Positions 1-5,610 of a stretch of DNA of 6,703 nucleotides are shown here, one piece after another. Source of the DNA: UBA8290 sp964230965 (GTDB taxonomy: Bacteria > Bacillota_I > Bacilli_A > Acholeplasmatales > Acholeplasmataceae); assembly GCA_964230965.1 (NCBI GenBank), contig CAXRJA010000030.1, forward strand, positions 1-6,703. The letters are read 5' to 3'. Positions within the stretch are counted from its first letter, which is position 1, and every line of letters starts with the position of its first letter. The notes under the pieces were generated by a model that worked only from the letters and a program-made list of their open reading frames with translations, made no database searches and had not been told where the DNA came from. Made by a program: the position numbers and the translations under genes.

Positions 1-1813
1 ACTAGGTAGTAAAGTTTGGCAACAAACAAAAGCTTCCGTTAAACAAAAAATTAAAGATTTGAGTGATCGACTTATTCAAATTTATGCTGAAAGAGAAACA
101 GTGACAAGAAAAAGCTTTGATATCGTCAAAGATTTAGAAACGAGTTTTGCCTTAGATTTTCCTTACGAACCCACCATAGACCAAGAGAAAGCGATCATCG
201 AAACACTGTACGATATGGAAGGCGACAAACCAATGGACCGTCTGATTTGTGGAGATGTTGGTTTTGGAAAAACAGAAGTCGCTTTAAGAGCTGCTTTTAG
301 AGCTGTAACAAATGCAAAACAAGTCATTGTTTTAGTTCCTACAACAGTTCTCGCGAGACAACATTACCACACATTTAAAGAACGTTTTGAAAAATATGGT
401 GCAAATGTTGGTATTTTAAGTAGGTTTGTAGCCTCTAAAGATCAAAAGAAGTATATGCATGATTTTCAAAAAGGATTATTAGATGTTTTAATTGGAACGC
501 ATCGTGTGTTATCAAAAGATGTTATCCCTAAAGATTTGGGATTGCTTGTAGTTGATGAGGAACAACGCTTTGGTGTTGAACAAAAAGAAATCATTAGAGA
601 AATTAAAAAATCTGTAGACACACTTACGATGTCTGCAACACCAATCCCGAGAACACTCCAAATGTCTTTGATGGGTCTTAAAGATATGTCTATGATTGAG
701 ACACCTCCTAAAAATAGATATCCAGTTCAAACGTATTTAGTAGAAAGAAATGAAGCACTGGTAAAAGAGGCTATTGAAAGAGAAATTGCTAGAGGGGGAC
801 AAATCTTTTATTTATTTAATCGAGTTTCCGGTATGAAGGGAATGCTTCAAAAGTTAAAAAAACTTGTTCCTGAAGCAAGAATTGCATATGCACACGGTAA
901 ACTTCATAGAGAAGAATTAGAAGAAGTATTAACAAACTTTATTGAACACGAATATGATGTTTTAATCTCTACAACCATTATTGAAACAGGGATTGATATT
1001 CCTAATACAAATACACTTATTATTCATGATGCAGATAAACTTGGCCTATCTCAACTGTATCAAATACGAGGTCGCGTTGGAAGAAGCGATCGTATTGCTT
1101 ATGCCTATTTATTTTACGAGCAATATTTAACAATTAACGATGAAGCTAGAAAAAGACTTCAAGCAATACAAGACTTTACAGCGTTAGGTAGTGGCTATAA
1201 AATTGCTTTAAGAGACCTTGCAATTCGTGGTGCAGGCGATATACTTGGTCAAGAACAATCCGGGTTCATTGATACGGTAGGGTATGAGTTATATATGAAA
1301 CTTGTAGAAGAAGCGACCACAGGTAAAAAAGTCTTTGAAGATATCGATCCTAAAGATAACGAAACGTATGCCGCAAGACATGTTGATCCTAATTATGCAA
1401 ACTATGACACACTTAGAATTGAAATTCACAAACGTATTGCAACCCTTCACACACTTGAAGATGTCAATCAATTAAAAGAAGAACTCATTGATCGTTTTGG
1501 TCCAATTGATATTGAATTAAGACAATATATGTATGAGAAACTCTTTAAAAAACTCAGTCACCAATTAAAAGTGATTCAAGTGTCTCAGACACCAAACCAT
1601 ATTAAGTTTACGTTCCACAAAGATATGTCAACCATATATAACCAAGCACCATTTTTAAAGAGCGTGAAGGCATTTCACGCACCTTCAATACTTGATTTTG
1701 AAAGAGGACACATCGTCTTAAAAATGGAACACCAAAACAAAAACGAACACTGGTTATATCTTGCTTCCCAACTCTTTGAAGCATTGCTACCTTATACAAC
1801 GCATGTGTTATAA
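1..1813 (+). CDS. mfd: Transcription-repair coupling factor Mfd, C-terminal part (5' end outside window)
   Basis: Mfd is a cytoplasmic dsDNA translocase that pushes RNA polymerase stalled at DNA lesions off the template and recruits UvrA for nucleotide excision repair. The frame is open from base 2 and gives about 603 residues. The first ones (LGSKVWQQTKASVKQKIKDL) match the linker after the RNAP-interacting domain, so the TTG at 59 is an internal Leu, not a start. Motifs, numbered from base 2: Walker A GDVGFGKT at 84-91 (Lys90), DEEQ box at 185-188, SATPIPRT from 211, motif VI QIRGRVGRS from 354, and the TRG translocation motif around AIRGAGDILGQEQSG from 407. The UvrA-masking C-terminal domain covers roughly the last 130 residues. 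From memory, E. coli Mfd has Walker Lys634 and 1148 residues, leaving 514 after the lysine; here 513 follow. About 545 N-terminal residues (UvrB-like region and RID) are therefore outside the window. The gene ends in tandem TAA TAA, 21 nt before fhs. Identity is very secure. Confidence 0.97.
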   Translation, partial: LGSKVWQQTKASVKQKIKDLSDRLIQIYAERETVTRKSFDIVKDLETSFALDFPYEPTIDQEKAIIETLYDMEGDKPMDRLICGDVGFGKTEVALRAAFRAVTNAKQVIVLVPTTVLARQHYHTFKERFEKYGANVGILSRFVASKDQKKYMHDFQKGLLDVLIGTHRVLSKDVIPKDLGLLVVDEEQRFGVEQKEIIREIKKSVDTLTMSATPIPRTLQMSLMGLKDMSMIETPPKNRYPVQTYLVERNEALVKEAIEREIARGGQIFYLFNRVSGMKGMLQKLKKLVPEARIAYAHGKLHREELEEVLTNFIEHEYDVLISTTIIETGIDIPNTNTLIIHDADKLGLSQLYQIRGRVGRSDRIAYAYLFYEQYLTINDEARKRLQAIQDFTALGSGYKIALRDLAIRGAGDILGQEQSGFIDTVGYELYMKLVEEATTGKKVFEDIDPKDNETYAARHVDPNYANYDTLRIEIHKRIATLHTLEDVNQLKEELIDRFGPIDIELRQYMYEKLFKKLSHQLKVIQVSQTPNHIKFTFHKDMSTIYNQAPFLKSVKAFHAPSILDFERGHIVLKMEHQNKNEHWLYLASQLFEALLPYTTHVL

Positions 1814-1823
1814 TAAGCGTATC

Positions 1824-1830
1824 AAGGGGG
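1824..1830 (+). promoter_or_regulatory. Ribosome binding site of fhs
   Basis: AAGGGGG lies 4 nt before the fhs ATG at 1835, or 7 nt if AAGG is taken as the core. The fhs frame is the same as the mfd frame, and tandem TAA codons at 1811-1816 close it upstream. No ATG, GTG or TTG lies in frame between them and 1835, so the ATG is the only possible start. Confidence 0.75.
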
Positions 1831-1834
1831 ATCT

Positions 1835-3436
1835 ATGAAACCAATTATTGAGATTTATCAATCACTTAAACTTGATCCTAAGTTTTTTTTACCCTTTGGA
1901 AAGTATAAAGCAAAAATAGATTTAAAAGTATTAGACACATTAAAAGATAAAAAAGAAGGCAAACTCATTTTAGTAACCGCCATCAATCCAACATCTGCAG
2001 GCGAAGGAAAAACAACAATATCTATCGGTCTTGCTCAAGGGTTAAAACACATTGGAAAATCTCCTATTCTAGCACTTAGAGAACCATCTTTGGGACCCGT
2101 TTTTGGTTTAAAAGGTGGTGCGACAGGTGGTGGTGTATCCAGTGTCGTTCCCGAAGAAGATATTAATCTTCACTTTACGGGAGATTTACATGCAATCACA
2201 GCTGCCAATAATTTATTATCTGCGCTTATTGATAACCACATTTATCAAGGTAACGCATTGGATATTCAAGATGTTAAATGGCCCCGTGTCATGGACATGA
2301 ATGATAGAAACTTAAGAAAAATTCAAACCAAACTAAGAGAAGAACAATTTATTATTACAGCTGCATCAGAAGTGATGGCAGTTTTATCCTTATCTTCCGA
2401 TATATTTGATTTAAAAAAACGATTAGATAACATTTTAATTGGGTATAATTCAACAAAACAACCCATCTATGTGTCTGATTTAGGCGCAAGCGATGCAATG
2501 GTTCTTCTTCTTAAAGAAGCAATGAATCCGAATTTAGTTCAAGCATTAGAAGGCGTACCCACACTCATGCATTGTGGACCATTTGCAAATATTGCACACG
2601 GATGTAATTCACTTGTTGCAACAAAACTTGGTTTAAAACTTGGAGACTATTTAGTAACGGAAGCTGGTTTTGGTTCAGACTTAGGTATGGAAAAGTTTTT
2701 ACATCTTAAAATGCCACACTTAGATCATGATGTTGATGCGGTTGTTATTGTTGCAACACTTCGGGCACTTAAGTTACACGGAAATGCAGAAAACCATGCA
2801 GAAGCTAATATGTCTGCACTTATTTCAGGTATGAAAAACTTAGAGAAGCATATCGAGAACATTAAAGCATTTAATCTTCCATTTGTCATTTCTTTAAATC
2901 ATTTTGATAATGATCCTGAAGAAGAAGTGGAATATGTCTTATCATGGGCAAAAAACAATGGTTATGATATTGCACTTTCAAAAGGTTTTAAAGAAGGTGG
3001 CAAAGGCATGCAAGATCTTGCCAATATCGTGGTAAAAATTGCAGATCAACAATCAAATTTTAAACCGGTATATCAACCATCACAAGACATTCAAAAAAAC
3101 ATAGAAGCTATTGCAACAAACATTTATGGCGCAAAAAACGTCACATTTTCAACTTCCGCATTAAAAGATATAGAAACCTATCAATCACTTGGTTGGCATT
3201 TACCAATATGTATGGCGAAAACACCATTATCACTTTCGGGTGATGGATCACTTAAAGGAAGACCAGAAAGTTTCACAATTGACATTACAAAAGTGCGTCC
3301 GTCCTTAGGTGCTGGATTTTTAGTCGCGCAAACAAAAGGGATCATGGTCATGCCAGGATTAAATAAAACACCACGAGCACTAAGATTTAAACTTCAAAGC
3401 GACGGCGAAGTAAGAGAGGTTGACCATGATTCTTGA
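1835..3436 (+). CDS. fhs: Formate-tetrahydrofolate ligase (10-formyl-THF synthetase)
   Basis: This enzyme (EC 6.3.4.3) joins formate to tetrahydrofolate using ATP, via formyl phosphate, to give 10-formyl-THF for purine synthesis and initiator Met-tRNA formylation. It can run in reverse to make ATP. The product has 533 residues, shorter than the usual 555-560. The N-terminal GKYKAKIDL stretch leads to the P-loop PTSAGEGKTT at 52-61 (Lys59). LREPSLGPVFGLKGGA at 81-96 contains Arg82, and DINLHFTGDLHAIT follows. Lys59 and Arg82 correspond, from memory, to Lys74 and Arg97 of the Moorella enzyme. The C-terminus keeps RPSLGAGF and MPGL but has a divergent tail. Two folate-pocket positions look altered: Asp358 where most enzymes have Pro, and Phe385 where Moorella has Trp412. 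The missing length is spread over both ends and internal loops, with no frameshift. The gene stops at TGA inside folD and sits 21 nt after mfd. Family identity is secure; activity is assumed. Confidence 0.96.
   Translation: MKPIIEIYQSLKLDPKFFLPFGKYKAKIDLKVLDTLKDKKEGKLILVTAINPTSAGEGKTTISIGLAQGLKHIGKSPILALREPSLGPVFGLKGGATGGGVSSVVPEEDINLHFTGDLHAITAANNLLSALIDNHIYQGNALDIQDVKWPRVMDMNDRNLRKIQTKLREEQFIITAASEVMAVLSLSSDIFDLKKRLDNILIGYNSTKQPIYVSDLGASDAMVLLLKEAMNPNLVQALEGVPTLMHCGPFANIAHGCNSLVATKLGLKLGDYLVTEAGFGSDLGMEKFLHLKMPHLDHDVDAVVIVATLRALKLHGNAENHAEANMSALISGMKNLEKHIENIKAFNLPFVISLNHFDNDPEEEVEYVLSWAKNNGYDIALSKGFKEGGKGMQDLANIVVKIADQQSNFKPVYQPSQDIQKNIEAIATNIYGAKNVTFSTSALKDIETYQSLGWHLPICMAKTPLSLSGDGSLKGRPESFTIDITKVRPSLGAGFLVAQTKGIMVMPGLNKTPRALRFKLQSDGEVREVDHDS
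3413..3420 (+). promoter_or_regulatory. Ribosome binding site of folD, inside the fhs coding region
   Basis: AGAGAGGT lies within the last codons of fhs. Its GAGAGG core ends 6 nt before the ATG at 3426. The in-frame TTG at 3420 directly abuts this site with no spacer, so it is unlikely to be used. The same octamer precedes glyA at 5597-5604. Confidence 0.75.
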
Positions 3437-4277
3437 CGGTAAAAAAACTGCGAAATTACGCAACGACATATTAAAAAACAAGATTGCCGAGGATATCAAA
3501 CAATATAGAGCACCACATCTTGCAATTATATTGGTAGGGTCTCATCCCGCAAGTTTATCATATATTAAGGGTAAACTTAGAGCAGCAGAATCCATTGGGA
3601 TGAAAGCAACACTTCATCACTATCAAGAGGATGTATCATCAGAAGAAATTTATCAAAAAATAAAGGCATTAAATCATGATCAAGATGTTGATGGTATGAT
3701 TTTACAACTACCTTTACCGAAACATTTAGATGAAGAGATGCTTACAAGTACAATCGATGCATCGAAAGATGCCGATGGATTCCATGTGTTAAATCAAGGA
3801 CGCATGTATCAAGGAAAACCTAATATTAAACCTGCAACACCTTACGGTATGACACTTCTTTTAGAAGCTTATAACATTGATGTCAAAGGAAAACATGCCG
3901 TCATTGTTGGTAGAAGTAATATAGTTGGATTTCCAATTGCAAGACTATTAATGGATATGGGTGCAACCATTACTGTTTGTCATTCAAAAACCAAAGATTT
4001 AGCCCAACATACAAAACAAGCAGATATTTTAGTAGTATCTGTAGGAAAAAAACATTTAATTGATGCATCTATGATTAAAGAAGGGGTCGTTATTTTAGAT
4101 GTTGGTATTAATAAGGTAGATCAAAAACTATTTGGTGATGTAAACTATGATGATGTGTACGAGAAAGTTCAGGCAATCACGCCAGTGCCTGGTGGTGTTG
4201 GTCCAATGACCATCCATGCGCTCCTTTTAAATACGTATCATTTGTATGAAAATCATGTTAAAATAATCCATAAGTGA
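3426..4277 (+). CDS. folD: Bifunctional methylene-THF dehydrogenase / methenyl-THF cyclohydrolase
   Basis: FolD interconverts 5,10-methylene-THF and 10-formyl-THF through methenyl-THF, using NAD(P) (EC 1.5.1.5 and 3.5.4.9), and so links Fhs to GlyA. The product has 283 residues, normal for the family. The N-terminal catalytic domain has SLSYIKGK with Tyr46 and catalytic Lys50, QLPLP with Gln94, and KDADGFH with Asp117. These sit at a constant offset of four from the E. coli residues Tyr50, Lys54, Gln98 and Asp121 (recalled). The usual PCTP motif reads PATP (Ala137 for Cys). The Rossmann domain carries GRSNIVGFP at 162-170, and the C-terminus has the signature TPVPGGVGPMT. The ATG at 3426 is preferred to the TTG at 3420 because of ribosome-binding-site spacing. 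The start overlaps the fhs end by 11 nt, which suggests translational coupling of two consecutive pathway steps. The gene ends in TGA, 7 nt before ppa. Confidence 0.97.
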   Translation: MILDGKKTAKLRNDILKNKIAEDIKQYRAPHLAIILVGSHPASLSYIKGKLRAAESIGMKATLHHYQEDVSSEEIYQKIKALNHDQDVDGMILQLPLPKHLDEEMLTSTIDASKDADGFHVLNQGRMYQGKPNIKPATPYGMTLLLEAYNIDVKGKHAVIVGRSNIVGFPIARLLMDMGATITVCHSKTKDLAQHTKQADILVVSVGKKHLIDASMIKEGVVILDVGINKVDQKLFGDVNYDDVYEKVQAITPVPGGVGPMTIHALLLNTYHLYENHVKIIHK

Positions 4278-4281
4278 GGTG
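4275..4281 (+). promoter_or_regulatory. Ribosome binding site of ppa
   Basis: TGAGGTG overlaps the folD stop codon TGA (4275-4277). Its GAGG core ends 5 nt before the ATG at 4285. The in-frame GTG at 4279 lies inside this site, so it should not be the start even though it gives a product two residues longer. Confidence 0.72.
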
Positions 4282-4284
4282 CAT

Positions 4285-4815
4285 ATGAATATTTGGCACG
4301 ACATTAAAGATGAACGTATTCAACCAGACCAGTTCATCGCATGTATCGAGATTTCAAAAGGATCTAAAAAGAAATACGAACTTGATAAAGAAACGGGGAT
4401 GATTATTTTAGATCGTGTATTATTTACGTCTACCCATTATCCAGCAAATTATGGGTTCATTCCAAGAACACTTGCTGAAGATGGAGACCCTTTAGACGTC
4501 CTTGTTTTATGTCAAGAAGATATTGAACCACTAAGTTTGGTCACATGTACACCGATTGGCGTCATTAAAATGCGGGACTCCGATGAAAATGATGAGAAGA
4601 TTATTGCGATTGCGCAGGGTGATCCATCACTTGCACAATACAAAAATGTGCACGAACTTCCACAACATCTCATTAGTGAAATGGGACACTTTTTTGAAGT
4701 ATATAAATCATTAGAGGGTAAAACAACATATGTATTAGATATTGATGGACCTGATGCAGCAAGAAAAATCATTACAAAATCGATTAAAACCTACCAACAA
4801 ACATTTAATAAATAA
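4285..4815 (+). CDS. ppa: Inorganic pyrophosphatase, family I (soluble, Mg-dependent)
   Basis: This cytoplasmic enzyme (EC 3.6.1.1) hydrolyses pyrophosphate to two phosphates and so pulls forward DNA, RNA, tRNA-charging and nucleotide synthesis reactions. The product has 176 residues, typical of the bacterial hexameric family I enzyme and clearly not the DHH-type family II enzyme. The signature DGDPLDV is at 66-72. Every catalytic residue known from E. coli Ppa has a counterpart: Glu22, Lys30, Glu32, Arg44, Tyr52, Tyr56, Asp66, Asp68, Asp71, Asp98, Asp103, Lys105, Tyr140 and Lys141. The start at ATG 4285 is chosen over GTG 4279 from the ribosome binding site position. The gene follows folD by 7 nt and precedes yebC by 12 nt. 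Fhs yields ADP and phosphate rather than pyrophosphate, so the link to its one-carbon neighbours is probably growth-related co-expression, not a shared pathway. Confidence 0.97.
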   Translation: MNIWHDIKDERIQPDQFIACIEISKGSKKKYELDKETGMIILDRVLFTSTHYPANYGFIPRTLAEDGDPLDVLVLCQEDIEPLSLVTCTPIGVIKMRDSDENDEKIIAIAQGDPSLAQYKNVHELPQHLISEMGHFFEVYKSLEGKTTYVLDIDGPDAARKIITKSIKTYQQTFNK

Positions 4816-4820
4816 AAGGA
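4815..4820 (+). promoter_or_regulatory. Ribosome binding site of yebC
   Basis: AAAGGA begins at the last base of the ppa stop codon and ends 7 nt before the ATG at 4828. It supports that start, as does the family-typical N-terminus MGRAFEVRK. Confidence 0.65.
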
Positions 4821-4827
4821 AAACATT

Positions 4828-5547
4828 ATGGGACGCGCATTTGAAGTCAGAAAAGTTGCGATGGGCAAAACCGCAGCTGCAAAATCGAAACTATACGCAA
4901 GATACGGTAAAGAAGTATTGATGGCTGCAAAATCAGGCATTCCTGATCCCGAAGTTAACATCGCATTAAAACAAATCATTGATCGTGCAAAAAGAGATCA
5001 AGTACCCTCAGATGTTATTAAACGTGCCATTGATAAAGCAAAAGGCGGTACTGACGAAAATTATTCACCCACGCGTTATGAAGGTTTTGGGCCTGGGGGA
5101 AGCATGTTTATTGTTGAATGTTTAACCGACAACGTAAATCGAACGATTGCAGAAGTAAGAAACTGCTTTACAAAAACGGGTGGAAAACTTGGGATTAACG
5201 GGAGTGTTGTATTCCAATTTGAACATCAAGCAGTATTCACGCTAAAAGATATGACAGAAGATGAAATCTTAGAAGTTGCAATCGAAAAAGATTTAAATAT
5301 TAAACATATTGAACAAGAAGAAGACGGTATTACCATTTATGGAGATGCAACGGATTATTCTGCAATTAAACAAGGACTAGATGAATCTAATCCTGAACTG
5401 GAATATTTAACAGATGCCATCATGTGGATACCTACAAATGACGTGACGTTAACATCGGATGATGCAAAACAAAGCGTTGATAAACTCATGAATTTGTTAG
5501 ATCAATTAGATGATGTTCAAGACGTTTATCACAACATTAATTTATAA
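4828..5547 (+). CDS. yebC: YebC/PmpR/TACO1-family protein, YeeI/YeeN (type II) branch
   Basis: The product has 239 residues, full length for the family. It starts MGRAFEVRKVAMGKTAAAKS, not the MAGHSKWANIKHRK seen in type I YebC. The segment SKLYARYGKEV at 20-30, PDPEVN at 39-44, VPSDVIKRAIDKAKGG at 59-74, the core motif GFGPGG at 86-91, LTDNVNRT at 99-106 and the terminal VYHNINL place it with B. subtilis YeeI and E. coli YeeN. The family folds into an N-terminal helical domain and two alpha/beta domains. It was long annotated as a transcriptional regulator. The mitochondrial member TACO1 is a translation activator, and recent work on bacterial YebC proteins points to relief of ribosome stalling at proline-rich stretches. 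I recall that role from the literature; the sequence does not show it. Which role applies here is open. The gene is last in the run, and its stop codon is embedded in the terminator stem. Confidence 0.93.
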   Translation: MGRAFEVRKVAMGKTAAAKSKLYARYGKEVLMAAKSGIPDPEVNIALKQIIDRAKRDQVPSDVIKRAIDKAKGGTDENYSPTRYEGFGPGGSMFIVECLTDNVNRTIAEVRNCFTKTGGKLGINGSVVFQFEHQAVFTLKDMTEDEILEVAIEKDLNIKHIEQEEDGITIYGDATDYSAIKQGLDESNPELEYLTDAIMWIPTNDVTLTSDDAKQSVDKLMNLLDQLDDVQDVYHNINL

Positions 5548-5569
5548 AAACCACGGTCAGTGGTTTTTT
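5546..5569 (+). terminator. Rho-independent terminator after yebC
   Basis: The left arm AAAAACCAC (5546-5554), loop GGTCA (5555-5559) and right arm GTGGTTTTT (5560-5568) pair perfectly over 9 bp, followed by one more T. Three G-C pairs and one A-T pair form the top; the base is A-T and doubles as the U-tract. The first two bases of the left arm are the last two of the yebC stop codon TAA. It is a short, modest hairpin, so some read-through into glyA is possible. Confidence 0.82.
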
Positions 5570-5575
5570 ATTTCA

Positions 5576-5584
5576 TGATATAAT
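5576..5584 (+). promoter_or_regulatory. Extended -10 promoter for glyA
   Basis: TGATATAAT holds a consensus TATAAT at 5579-5584 with a TG one base upstream, the extended -10 form. No convincing TTGACA lies at 16-18 bp spacing; that position falls in the terminator hairpin, with weak candidates such as GTCAGT at 5556-5561. The start of transcription would be near 5591, giving a leader of only about 20 nt. That leaves no room for a riboswitch or T-box. Confidence 0.72.
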
Positions 5585-5596
5585 TTAATTAATATG

Positions 5597-5604
5597 AGAG
5601 AGGT
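5597..5604 (+). promoter_or_regulatory. Ribosome binding site of glyA
   Basis: AGAGAGGT lies 6 nt before the ATG at 5611, or 7 nt counting from the end of GAGAGG. It is the same octamer that serves folD at 3413-3420. An ATG at 5594 overlaps this region but is out of frame and has no ribosome binding site. Confidence 0.75.
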
Positions 5605-5610
5605 AATACA

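Noticed and set aside
59..61. TTG as the start of the Mfd-like gene, giving a 584-residue protein
   Set aside because: The frame is open to base 2 and the upstream residues match the Mfd linker. The TTG is an internal Leu codon and the gene begins outside the window.
512..730. Minus-strand open frames opposite mfd (also 1289-1471 and 1608-1799)
   Set aside because: They are Cys-, Phe- and Ile-rich antisense translations of conserved helicase codons, with no gene signals.
1814..1834. Terminator or promoter between mfd and fhs
   Set aside because: The 21-nt gap holds only a second TAA and the fhs ribosome binding site; there is no hairpin or -10 box.
2115..2300. Plus-strand 61-codon frame inside fhs, and minus-strand frames at 4791-4979 and 6177-6386
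   Set aside because: All lie inside strongly conserved genes in another frame or strand and resemble no known protein.
3420..3422. TTG start for folD
   Set aside because: It abuts the GAGAGG site with no spacer. The ATG six bases on has proper spacing and fits the family N-terminus.
4279..4281. GTG start for ppa
   Set aside because: It lies inside the Shine-Dalgarno sequence. The ATG at 4285 has correct spacing and the family-like N-terminus MNIWHDI.
4512..4772. Minus-strand open frame of 86 codons opposite ppa
   Set aside because: It is antisense to a fully conserved enzyme, has no recognisable domain and no promoter or ribosome binding site that I can see. It is a shadow of the ppa coding pattern.
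5585..5610. A riboswitch or T-box leader before glyA
   Set aside because: The predicted leader is only about 20 nt, too short for any known metabolite-sensing RNA.
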